Assembly: GCA_034431435.1 (NCBI GenBank)
Contig: DAOUDG010000020.1
Coordinates: forward strand, 1-22,506
Reading direction: 5' to 3'
Source: JAHCIE01 sp034431435
GTDB lineage: Bacteria; Chloroflexota; Anaerolineae; Epilineales; JAHCIE01
Length of the DNA: 22,506 bases
A model generated the notes under the pieces. That model had not been told where the DNA came from. It did not search any database and saw nothing but the letters and a program-made list of their open reading frames with translations. Within the stretch, counting starts at the first letter, position 1. The number at the start of each line of letters is the position of its first letter. A program made the position numbers and the translations under genes. Positions 7,617 to 14,491 of this stretch are shown in pieces.

Positions 7617-7767
7617 TGAAGCCGCCCGCTCGCATCCTTTGTCCCCGGTTGCGGCCGCCGGGGCCTCTTACGCCGACGCCACTGGATCGCCAGCTCCGGG
7701 TCGGCGGTTTCTGTCTCTAGGCGCCCAGTTAGTCCACCGGTGCTTGAACGAGAAGAAGGAGTGTACG
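7617..7767 (+). promoter_or_regulatory. Structured 5' leader of the small-protein operon
   Basis: The leader contains one hairpin of CCCCGG (7643-7648) with CCGGGG (7658-7663). A second pairs CGCCGAC (7671-7677) with GTCGGCG (7700-7706) and encloses CTGG-ATCG-CCAG (7682-7693). It ends in AGAAGAAGGAG, a strong ribosome site. No known riboswitch class was recognised. Its length and pairing suggest post-transcriptional control, which is an inference. Confidence 0.45.
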
Positions 7768-8013
7768 ATGAGCGTGCTGCATCTGCTGTCGAAGGAGGGT
7801 GACGTCAAGGTCGAGTGGGATCCCAAGCTCGCTGAGATCGGCGATCCCGAGGCCCTGGCGGCCATCGCAGAGGCCGAGCGCATCCTGGCCGATGCCCGCG
7901 CCAAAGGGGCGACGGCTTTCATGGTCAAGGATGGTCAGCCGGCGCAGGTCATGGAGGCGTTTGACGAGACGGCGGAGCGCATCGTCGTTGTGCCGCGGGT
8001 CGTGGGCGGCTGA
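7768..8013 (+). CDS. Small protein of unknown function ending in Gly-Gly
   Basis: This is an 81-residue soluble protein. The frame is open from 7609, but ATG 7768 is chosen: it has GAAGGAG at 7755-7761, and a perfect -10 box overlaps the longer start. Visible parts are a short strand VKVEWDP, an Ala-rich helix EALAAIAEAERILADARAKG, a second strand ATAFMVKDG and a closing strand RIVVVPRVVGG. The composition is acidic and there is no signal peptide or Cys. The C-terminal Gly-Gly after a hydrophobic strand recalls ubiquitin-like or sulfur-carrier proteins, but no E1/ThiF-like, E2-like or JAB-like gene is in the window and the order of secondary structure is not clearly beta-grasp. It lies two bases from the next gene, so the two are translationally coupled. 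Function is unknown. Confidence 0.75.
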   Translation: MSVLHLLSKEGDVKVEWDPKLAEIGDPEALAAIAEAERILADARAKGATAFMVKDGQPAQVMEAFDETAERIVVVPRVVGG

Positions 8014-8015
8014 GC

Positions 8016-8450
8016 ATGCCGGCCGTTCTCGTGCCGCTGGTCGTCGTCGCGCTTGTCGCGCTGGCGATTCTGGCGGCGTGGTGCTATCTGCCCCCCGAAC
8101 GGTTCTGGGCGCCGGCGCGGCGCGCGGGCGATGTACTCACGGCCCAGTACCGCGCCGAGCGCAAGGCGCGCGAGCTGCTCAAGGCGACCCTCCGCCCCGA
8201 GGAGTATCGCTCGGTCGAGGAGCGCGGCTACCTGGACGTCCCCAGCCCCAGCCAACCCAACCGAGTGTACCGCATCCCCTATGGCCCCGGTCGCGTCGTC
8301 GTGTTTGACGACGCCCGCTTCGTGATGAGTCTGTGCATTCAGCCGACCACGTGGCTGCCGTGCGGCGACATCATCCTCATGCACAAGCTGCACATCGAGG
8401 CCAACGAGGAGGTGTACCTGAATACCGCCAATCGTCTCCGGTTCCCGTGA
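8016..8450 (+). CDS. Membrane-anchored protein of unknown function, coupled to the diglycine protein
   Basis: This 144-residue protein has one N-terminal hydrophobic segment (about 3-24) followed by a basic, Arg-rich helix (about 34-60) and a compact domain. The domain contains RGYLDVPSPSQPNRVYRIPYGPG, then FDDARFVMSLCIQPTTWLPCGD and an ending IILMHKLHIEANEEVYLNTANRL. Two Cys residues lie in the domain. The family is not recognised. The ATG is only two bases after the stop of the upstream gene, so translational coupling is expected and the two products may work together at the membrane. A long hairpin follows the stop directly. Confidence 0.75.
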   Translation: MPAVLVPLVVVALVALAILAAWCYLPPERFWAPARRAGDVLTAQYRAERKARELLKATLRPEEYRSVEERGYLDVPSPSQPNRVYRIPYGPGRVVVFDDARFVMSLCIQPTTWLPCGDIILMHKLHIEANEEVYLNTANRLRFP

Positions 8451-8454
8451 GACC

Positions 8455-8520
8455 GACCAAGGACGAAGGACGAAGGCCCAATGGGTTAGCCTGTTGGTCC
8501 TTCGTCCTCGGTCCTTGGTC
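8455..8520. terminator. Long hairpin between convergent genes, built from GGACGAAGG repeats
   Basis: Arms of 25 bases (8455-8479 and 8496-8520) match at about 22 positions around a 16-base loop. It fills the gap between the membrane-anchored protein (+) and RNase J (-) and can serve as a two-way terminator. No strong T-run follows on either strand. The arms consist of the dispersed GGACGAAGGAC repeat. Confidence 0.65.
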
Positions 8521-8524
8521 GTCT

Positions 8525-10186
8525 TTACACGCGCATCACAACCGGCAGAATCATCGGTCGGCGGCGCGTGCGGCTGCCCACCAGCTCCGCCAGCGTGTCG
8601 CGCACCATGTCCTCGACGCCCTCCGTGACCCGGTAGGCGTGCTCACGGAGGGCGTCCTCGACTGCCTGCCGCGCCTCCTCAAGCAGTTCCTCAGCCTCCG
8701 GCGCGTAGACAAAGCCCCGCGACACCAGCTCGACATCCACCAACGCGCCGCTTTCGTCGAGCACGACGATGGCGACCAGGAAGCCATCGCTCGCCAGGTG
8801 ATGGCGATCGCGCAGGACTACCTGCCCGATGTCGCCGATGCCCAAGCCATCGACGAACACCGGCACCGCGCCCACGGGATCGCCCACGTCCGCCCCAGCG
8901 TCGTCCAGTTCCAGCACGTCACCGTTGTCCAGGATGAAGATGTTCTCGGCAGGGACACCCATCTCCTCGCCCAGCCCGGCATGCAAGGCCAGGTGGCGAT
9001 ACTCACCCTGGATGGGCACGAAGAAGCGCGGCTGCGTCAGGCTCAGCATCAGCTTCTGCTCCTCACGCGCGGCGTGCCCCGACACGTGCACCAGCCCCAT
9101 CGTCCCGCCGGGTAGGGGCGCCGATTGATAGTAGACGCGCGCGCCCAGGCGGAACAGGTTGTTGAGGGTGCGATACACCAACTCCTCGTTGCCGGGGATA
9201 GGTGTCGCCGACAGGATGACCGTATCGCCGGTGTGGATGCGGACGTGACGGTGCTCGCCGTTGGCCATGCGGGTCAACGCCGACGTCGGCTCGCCCTGGG
9301 AGCCGGTGCAAACGATGGCGACCTCGTTGTCGGGCAGGCGGTCCAGCTCGTCCATGCGCAGCAGGCGACCCTGGGGCACGTCTAGATAGCCCATGTCTAG
9401 GGCCATGGCCGTATTATCCTGCATGCTCCGCCCGACCACGCCGACATCGCGCCCATAGCGCGCCGCCACGTGGACCACCTGCTGGACGCGCGAGATGTTG
9501 GAGGCGAAGGTGGCGACGATGACGCGGCCCGGCGCGGCCGCGAACAGCCGCTCGAAGGTGTCCGTCACGACCCGCTCCGAAGGTGTGTGGCCGGGCCGCT
9601 CGGCGTTGGTACTGTCGGATAGCAGGGCCAGCACGCCACGCTGCCCCACCTCGGCCAGCTTCTGCACGTCGGTGCGACGCCCCGAGATGGGTGTGTAGTC
9701 GAACTTGTACTCCCCGGTGTGGAGAATCAGGCCGGCCGGCGTGGTCACGGCATACGCGACGGCATCCGGGATGGAGTGGCTGACGGGGATGGCCTCGACC
9801 TGGAATGGGCCGAGGCTCAGGCGCGCATCCTGGCTGATGGTCCGCAGGTCGGCGGGCAGAAGCCTGTGCTCCTTGAGCTTCACTTCGATGAGGCCGCGTG
9901 TCAGCGGCGTGGCGTAGATGGGCGGGCGCATCTCCTTGAGCAGATAGGGGATGGCCCCGATGTGATCCTCGTGGCCGTGGGTGACGAGCAAGGCGACAAT
10001 GTCGTCCTGTCGCTCGCGCAGGTAGCTGAAGTCGGGGATGATCAGGTCGATGCCGAGCATGTCGCGCTCGGGGAAGCCCATGCCGCAGTCGATGACGAGG
10101 ATACGACCCGCGTACTCCACCACGGTCATGTTGCGCCCAACTTCGCCCATGCCACCCAGGGGAATGATTCGCAGTTTTTCGGGCAT
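8525..10186 (-). CDS. rnj: Ribonuclease J
   Basis: This 553-residue metallo-beta-lactamase/beta-CASP ribonuclease is of normal RNase J length. Visible motifs are HGHEDH at 70-75 (HxHxDH: H70, H72, D74, H75), the likely metal ligand H137 in VSHS, the beta-CASP region with DSTNAERPG and VATFASNISR, the GSQGEP loop (295-300), and the C-terminal SGHA with H371. The segment normally written GDFKFD reads GEYKFD here, with Glu at 159. The family degrades and matures mRNA and rRNA by 5'-3' exonuclease and endonuclease action in the cytoplasm. ATG 10184-10186 has a GAGGT ribosome site. The methyltransferase gene ends 16 bases upstream on the same strand, so the two are probably co-transcribed. Confidence 0.96.
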   Translation of the reverse strand: MPEKLRIIPLGGMGEVGRNMTVVEYAGRILVIDCGMGFPERDMLGIDLIIPDFSYLRERQDDIVALLVTHGHEDHIGAIPYLLKEMRPPIYATPLTRGLIEVKLKEHRLLPADLRTISQDARLSLGPFQVEAIPVSHSIPDAVAYAVTTPAGLILHTGEYKFDYTPISGRRTDVQKLAEVGQRGVLALLSDSTNAERPGHTPSERVVTDTFERLFAAAPGRVIVATFASNISRVQQVVHVAARYGRDVGVVGRSMQDNTAMALDMGYLDVPQGRLLRMDELDRLPDNEVAIVCTGSQGEPTSALTRMANGEHRHVRIHTGDTVILSATPIPGNEELVYRTLNNLFRLGARVYYQSAPLPGGTMGLVHVSGHAAREEQKLMLSLTQPRFFVPIQGEYRHLALHAGLGEEMGVPAENIFILDNGDVLELDDAGADVGDPVGAVPVFVDGLGIGDIGQVVLRDRHHLASDGFLVAIVVLDESGALVDVELVSRGFVYAPEAEELLEEARQAVEDALREHAYRVTEGVEDMVRDTLAELVGSRTRRRPMILPVVMRV

Positions 10187-10202
10187 GGTGGGACCTCGGT
10201 TC

Positions 10203-11570
10203 TCACTCTTTCTGTAAAACGACGGCGCTCTCGCGCAAATAGATGCGGTCGCCGCCCCAGCGCGCCAGCTGCTGCGAGCTGGTATTCATGGGGCGGGCAA
10301 TATAGATACCTTCGATACGCAGGCCGACCTGCTCGCCGATGCGGGCCAGAAGCACGTCAGTCGGAATCGGTACGCCGCCATAGGCCGAGTTCGCCACGAC
10401 GCACACCGCGCACGCGCCGCGCCGCAGCGTGCGCGCCTGCTCGCTCAGCACCAGGTACATGTCGTCGAAGTAGGCGCGTATCATGGCCGGGATGCGGGCG
10501 TTCCACAACTGCCGGCCATCGATGATGTCGACCAGGGCCGCCAGGGGCGCGTAGTCCACCAGCCCCGTGGCCTCGATGGGCGTGCTGACGTGGGAGCGCA
10601 GCGACGCCCCACGCAGGCGGCGAAACTCGCCGTGGTTCTGCACGAAGTCCAGCAGCCACATCTCCAGCTTGTACACCTCGGCATAGTCGAAGGAGTTGAG
10701 GTAGGGCGGCGAGTACACGGCCAGGTCCACGCTGGCATCCTGGACGCCCGCCAGACGCCGCGCGTCGCCCTGCTCGATGCTTACCTGGGCCAGCGCGGCT
10801 TTCGTCCGTAGCGTGGGGTCCATCGTCCGCAGGTCGTGGAGCATCCGCCCCCACTGGTAGGCCAGCGCCTCACGCACCGGCGCGAGGGTCACGGGGCGGC
10901 GCAGCACCTTTAGCCCCTTGCCGTCCTTGCGAGCGATGCTCACCCGCTCGACCACCGCCGCCAGCCCTAGCTGGAAGAACTGGCGCGTCAGCGGGTCGTC
11001 GAGGCGACCGATGCGCTCCTTCATCACCAGCAGGTCGGCCAGCGCCTCGGGAGCGAACAGGCGGCGGAAGGACGATAAGCCGGGCGCGTCGATGCCCGGC
11101 TGACCGCCGTCGGCGAGCAGGTCGGGCAGGTGGCGGGCGATGGCGTCGGCGTCGTAGTGGGGCCAGGCCAGCTTGGCCCGCCCCAGGAAGGCGAAGAAGG
11201 GGTTGTACTCGATGCCCAGGGCATCGACGCCCGCCATCTGGCAGGTCAGCGCGGTCGTGCCGGAGCCAGAGAAGGGATCGAGGACCAGGGGGCCGTAGGC
11301 CGTGGCCGGACGCCCCAGGGCGCGCGCCCCACGATGGGAAACATGCGCCGGCCAGTCGGGGAACAGGAAGCGTTGGAAGGCCCAGTGGACGACGCCGGGG
11401 GCATAGCCTTCCTTGAAGTAGTACCAGCCATGAATGGGATGCTCGACGTTGGTACCGAAGTTGACGATGCGCTTCAGGCGCGGGACATTGTCGTAATCGT
11501 AGGGAACGCCGTCGTCTATCGCCTGATAGAGCGGCGCGAGGGTTTCGGCGAGGGACAGGGAGGCGGCCAT
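10203..11570 (-). CDS. Orphan DNA methyltransferase (SPPY type)
   Basis: This 455-residue S-adenosylmethionine-dependent methylase has motif I DPFSGSGTT (98-106), an acidic end of the next strand GIEYNP (119-124), and catalytic motif IV SPPY (287-290). About 180 residues separate motifs I and IV. The SAM motif comes first and the catalytic motif later, resembling the alpha-group order with recognition sequence between them. SPPY favours exocyclic amino methylation and is frequent in N4-cytosine enzymes, though N6-adenine cannot be excluded. No restriction endonuclease or specificity subunit is adjacent, so it is an orphan here. The ATG at 11568-11570 lacks a strong ribosome site. It is followed after 16 bases by RNase J on the same strand. 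The recognition sequence is unknown. Confidence 0.85.
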   Translation of the reverse strand: MAASLSLAETLAPLYQAIDDGVPYDYDNVPRLKRIVNFGTNVEHPIHGWYYFKEGYAPGVVHWAFQRFLFPDWPAHVSHRGARALGRPATAYGPLVLDPFSGSGTTALTCQMAGVDALGIEYNPFFAFLGRAKLAWPHYDADAIARHLPDLLADGGQPGIDAPGLSSFRRLFAPEALADLLVMKERIGRLDDPLTRQFFQLGLAAVVERVSIARKDGKGLKVLRRPVTLAPVREALAYQWGRMLHDLRTMDPTLRTKAALAQVSIEQGDARRLAGVQDASVDLAVYSPPYLNSFDYAEVYKLEMWLLDFVQNHGEFRRLRGASLRSHVSTPIEATGLVDYAPLAALVDIIDGRQLWNARIPAMIRAYFDDMYLVLSEQARTLRRGACAVCVVANSAYGGVPIPTDVLLARIGEQVGLRIEGIYIARPMNTSSQQLARWGGDRIYLRESAVVLQKE

Positions 11571-11599
11571 TAGGTGGGCGGCAGATGGAGATGGGCAAC

Positions 11600-11620
11600 G
11601 TCGCGGGGCTTCCCCGCGAC
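11600..11620 (-). terminator. Perfect GC-rich hairpin after the UDG gene
   Basis: GTCGCGGGG-CTT-CCCCGCGAC gives 9-base perfect arms and a 3-base loop, starting 4 bases past the UDG stop and before the methyltransferase start. No T-run follows. It may end or attenuate transcription between the two genes, or be a dispersed palindrome. Confidence 0.55.
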
Positions 11621-11624
11621 AGCC

Positions 11625-12251
11625 CTAGAACAGGGATAACTGGCTGAGCGGCGGCTCGTCGGCGGGGGCCTGCGCCCTGGCTCGCTCTTCCGCCAACACA
11701 GCCATGAGGCGCGGTAGCTTGCTGAAGTCGTCAATCATGGCGTCCTTGAGTTCGGGATTGTGGAGCGCGGCAGCCGGGTGGTACATGGTCACGACGACGC
11801 GGTCTTTGGCGCGGCGGGCGCGGCCGTGGACCTGGGTGATCTTCAGGCCAGAGCCGCAGAACCAGCCCATGCTATGCCGCCCCAGGGTAATGACAATCTC
11901 CGGGTTGATGATTGCCAACTGGCGTTCCAGGTACACCTGGCAGGCGGCGATCTCGTCGGGCTGCGGGTCGCGGTTGTTGGGCGGGCGGTGCTTGACGATG
12001 TTGGTGATGTACACTTCGTCGCGCTTGAGACCGGCCATGCCCAGCAACTCGTTGAGCCACTGGCCCGACGGCCCGACAAAGGGCCGCCCTTGCTGGTCCT
12101 CGCGCTGGCCCGGCGCCTCCCCGACGAGCATGATTCTGGCGTCGAGGGGACCTTCGCCCGGCACAGCGTGCGTCGCCCCCTGGTACAGGGGACAGCGAGT
12201 ACAGATGCGCACCTCGGCGTTGAGCTGGTCCATCTCGGCGGCGCGATCCAT
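11625..12251 (-). CDS. Uracil-DNA glycosylase, family 4 (iron-sulfur type)
   Basis: This 208-residue enzyme removes uracil from DNA at the start of base excision repair. It shows GEAPGQREDQQGRPFVG (about 44-60), the uracil-pocket and catalytic region, and the HPAAAL loop (about 158-163). Family 4 uses four Cys for a 4Fe-4S cluster: here C17 and C20 (CTRC) and C104 (EIAAC) are present, but the position usually written KCRPP reads KHRPP (H88). The protein ends in QLSLF, a match to the bacterial sliding-clamp binding pentapeptide. A GTG at 12260 in the same frame is possible, but GGAGG has ideal spacing to the ATG at 12251. A -35/-10 pair lies at 12280-12309. Identity is strong; cluster content is inferred. 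Confidence 0.93.
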   Translation of the reverse strand: MDRAAEMDQLNAEVRICTRCPLYQGATHAVPGEGPLDARIMLVGEAPGQREDQQGRPFVGPSGQWLNELLGMAGLKRDEVYITNIVKHRPPNNRDPQPDEIAACQVYLERQLAIINPEIVITLGRHSMGWFCGSGLKITQVHGRARRAKDRVVVTMYHPAAALHNPELKDAMIDDFSKLPRLMAVLAEERARAQAPADEPPLSQLSLF

Positions 12252-12279
12252 GCCAGCCACCTCCCTCCATGCTGAGAGG

Positions 12280-12309
12280 ATACTACACCAGACACAGGGC
12301 CAGCGTCAA
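12280..12309 (-). promoter_or_regulatory. Sigma-70 type promoter for the UDG gene
   Basis: On the - strand, TTGACG (12304-12309), an 18-base spacer and TAGTAT (12280-12285) are seen. The expected start is about 20 bases before the ATG at 12251. It lies between the hotdog gene stop and the UDG gene. Confidence 0.65.
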
Positions 12310-12361
12310 GAGTCCTGCCAGGCTGACTCCCCCGCCGCTGGCGCGGCATGGCTGTCGCTGA

Positions 12362-13090
12362 TTATTCCTCGTCGCGGCGAGGCGGCTTGCCCGACCCGCT
12401 GCGTCCGCCCTGCGGTGGTCGCTCGCCGCCGGAGGGCGGGCGGTTGTCCTGGCGATACGGCGGCCGCGAGCCGCCCCCAGAGCCGCTGCGGGGTCGGTCG
12501 CTGCTGTAGGAACGAATCCCCCCCTGGCCGCTGCGGGGCCGGCCGCTCCCTGGCGGTCGCGCCGCGATCTCGTCATCCGAGCGCATATGTACATCCGGCC
12601 CTGGGCGGCGCTTGGCAGGCGGCTGGTCCTTCGGGCGATGCCCGCCCCACGACATCGGCGCCAGGCCAGGCTCGGCGTCCGTCTCATGGTCCCCCGCCAC
12701 GGCGTCGCTCTCGGCCGCCTCGGGCACGAGCCAGACACCCGTCGCGCGGGCCACCAGGCGTGGCGGCTCGACCAGGACGCCGGCCAGCGGCGATTCCACA
12801 CTCCGCGCGGCGCGCACGGTGACGTGAGCCACCATCTCGATGGTCAGCGCCTTGCGGCCCACGTCGATGACTCGGCCTCTCACTTCGAGGTAATCGCCGA
12901 CGCGCAGCGGCGCGATGAGGTCCACGCTCTGGTAGGTCCGCAGCATACCCTCATCGCGTCGATAGGCGATCGCCAGGTTGGCCGCCGCGTCGTTGAACAG
13001 TTCCATCAGGCGGGCCGGGTCGACGTGCCCACTCTCGGTACGAGCATCGCGGACGCCAAGGCGAACACGGATGAGTGGCTCCTGGGCCAT
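12362..13090 (-). CDS. Hotdog-fold protein, Kal (3-aminobutyryl-CoA ammonia lyase)-like, with RG-rich tail
   Basis: This is a 242-residue protein. Residues 1 to about 135 are a single hotdog domain with GHVDPARLMELFNDAAANL, SVDLIAPLRVGDYLEVRGRV and EPPRLVARATGVWLVP. This pattern resembles Kal, a CoA-ester lyase of lysine fermentation, and related acyl-CoA enzymes. No other lysine-fermentation gene is present, so the substrate is open. Residues from about 140 form a hydrophilic tail ending in roughly 70 residues rich in Arg, Gly, Pro and Ser, with repeated RPRSG and RPP words. The tail is predicted to be disordered and RGG-like, and is absent from ordinary Kal, which is about 130 residues. ATG 13090 has GGGAGG a few bases upstream; a GTG at 13102 overlaps that site and is rejected. 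The gene is divergent from the TPR gene. Confidence 0.72.
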   Translation of the reverse strand: MAQEPLIRVRLGVRDARTESGHVDPARLMELFNDAAANLAIAYRRDEGMLRTYQSVDLIAPLRVGDYLEVRGRVIDVGRKALTIEMVAHVTVRAARSVESPLAGVLVEPPRLVARATGVWLVPEAAESDAVAGDHETDAEPGLAPMSWGGHRPKDQPPAKRRPGPDVHMRSDDEIAARPPGSGRPRSGQGGIRSYSSDRPRSGSGGGSRPPYRQDNRPPSGGERPPQGGRSGSGKPPRRDEE

Positions 13091-13118
13091 ACGTCCTCCC
13101 ACGCGGTCGAGATGGCTA

Positions 13119-13148
13119 ATCGTAGCATGGAGAAGCGCGGCAACGCAA
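13119..13148 (-). promoter_or_regulatory. Possible promoter for the hotdog gene
   Basis: On the - strand, TTGCGT (13143-13148), an 18-base spacer and TACGAT (13119-13124) lie about 30 bases before the ATG. Each box has only about four of six matches, so this is tentative. Confidence 0.35.
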
Positions 13149-13160
13149 ACGGGCTGTTAT

Positions 13161-13189
13161 TTGGCACATGTCGTCCCGGTCTCTATAAT
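13161..13189 (+). promoter_or_regulatory. Strong sigma-70 type promoter for the TPR gene
   Basis: TTGGCA (13161-13166), a 17-base spacer and a perfect TATAAT (13184-13189) are seen. The start near 13196 gives a leader of about 22 bases before the ATG at 13218, which rules out the longer upstream open-frame starts. Confidence 0.82.
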
Positions 13190-13217
13190 AGGCGCACGAC
13201 ACGCCCAGGTGACACGT

Positions 13218-14429
13218 ATGGATGACACGCTCGCCACGCCGCGAAGTCAGTCGCGCCGCGCCTCGTACTGGGGCCTCGGCGCGGTCGTTCTCGGCCTGGC
13301 CTTGCTCCTCCTCATTGCCGGCCTTGGCTGGCGCGGCTATCAAGATGGTCTGGCGATTCGCGCGCAGCGCGAGCGCGAGGCCGCCGCGCTGTTCGTTGCC
13401 CGCGCCGATGCTCTGGTTGGCGCGGGGGAGTTGGAACTGGCTGAGCAAGACCTGGCCGCCGCCCTGCGCCTCGCTCCCGACTACCCGGCGGCCGAGGAAC
13501 GTCTGGCCGATGTCCACCGCCAGTTGACCGCCGCCGGCGTCACCACCACCCTGCCCGAAGGGGTGCGCCTTCCGCCAGCCGCCGCCGGCCCCTCCGCCTT
13601 CGACCTCCTCAATGATGCCCGGCGCGCCGTCAGTGTCGGGGCCTGGGGCGATGCCCTCGGCCTGCTGGACAAGCTGCGCAAGCTCGACCCCGCCTTCGAG
13701 AAGGATACGGTCAGCGCGCTGGTGACCCAGGCTGCGATGGCCGACGCCGTGCAGCAACTGGACACTGGCGATCTGGCAACGGCCATGCAGCGCCTTGAGA
13801 CGGTCCTGGCCGAAGACCCGCAGAATGCGGAGGCGGCCGAGCAGTTGGACCTGGCGCGGGCGTACACCGACGCGATCAGCCGCTGGGACAAGGATTGGAG
13901 CTACACGACGGCGAAGCTGGACGCGCTGTTGGAGCGCGCGCCCAACTATCGAGACGTGTCTACGCGCCTGGCCGAGGCGTATGTGATTCAGGGCGACACG
14001 CTGATGGACCAGCACCGCCCGTGCCAGGCGGAGGATGTGTTCGCCCGCGCCGCCATCATCGCCGACATGGCGGAGATTCGTACCCGCCAGACGGGGGCGC
14101 GCCAGGCGTGCCAGACGGGGGCCGCCGCTGTCCGACAGCCGCCGACGCTCAGTCCGCGCGTCGTTGAGACCCGTGAGGCTCAGGACTCCCCACCCCAGGT
14201 CATCGGCCAGATCACCGACCGTGAGGGCAAGCCCCTGGGTGGCTTCGTCGTCACGGCCATCGGCCCCAACGCCAACCGCCAGGCCATGTCTGACCCTAGC
14301 GGCGTCTTCATCTTCCCCGACCTCCCGGCCGGCACCTATGCCCTGGACGTGCCTGAGGGCATCGGCCCCGCCCTCGGCATCACCGCCGCCCCCAACAGAC
14401 TCGTCGTCGTCGAGTTCAAGGGCCGCTAG
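13218..14429 (+). CDS. Membrane-anchored TPR-like protein with C-terminal carboxypeptidase-regulatory-like domain
   Basis: This 403-residue protein has a short polar N-terminus and one TM segment (about 18-38). Helical TPR-like repeats follow, such as the stretch near residues 56-100 with AAALFVARADALVGAGELELAEQDL split by APDYP, and another near 185-215 with DTGDLATAMQRLETVLAEDPQNAEAAEQL. After a Pro-rich linker, residues 328-403 form a beta-sandwich-like domain (QITDREGKPLGGFVV, DPSGVFIFPDLPAGTY), as in CarboxypepD_reg-like modules. The helical and beta domains should lie outside the membrane if the N-terminus is cytoplasmic. The frame is open upstream, but ATG 13218 has AGGTGA at 13207-13212 and follows the promoter directly. 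It is convergent with the phosphatase gene. A role as an envelope scaffold is an inference; the exact function is unknown. Confidence 0.82.
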   Translation: MDDTLATPRSQSRRASYWGLGAVVLGLALLLLIAGLGWRGYQDGLAIRAQREREAAALFVARADALVGAGELELAEQDLAAALRLAPDYPAAEERLADVHRQLTAAGVTTTLPEGVRLPPAAAGPSAFDLLNDARRAVSVGAWGDALGLLDKLRKLDPAFEKDTVSALVTQAAMADAVQQLDTGDLATAMQRLETVLAEDPQNAEAAEQLDLARAYTDAISRWDKDWSYTTAKLDALLERAPNYRDVSTRLAEAYVIQGDTLMDQHRPCQAEDVFARAAIIADMAEIRTRQTGARQACQTGAAAVRQPPTLSPRVVETREAQDSPPQVIGQITDREGKPLGGFVVTAIGPNANRQAMSDPSGVFIFPDLPAGTYALDVPEGIGPALGITAAPNRLVVVEFKGR

Positions 14430-14491
14430 CCTGCGCGACGCCCTTCGGTGGCACACCGGTCGTACCCCGCACGAGGGTCACGAAGCTGCCC

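Noticed and set aside
7609..7767. A longer start for the diglycine protein at 7609
   Set aside because: A perfect -10 box overlaps the start codon, and a strong ribosome site precedes ATG 7768.
10203..12251. A defence island formed by the methyltransferase, UDG and helicase
   Set aside because: No restriction enzyme, nuclease partner, toxin or mobile marker is near; the genes have separate promoters or strands and match housekeeping repair families.
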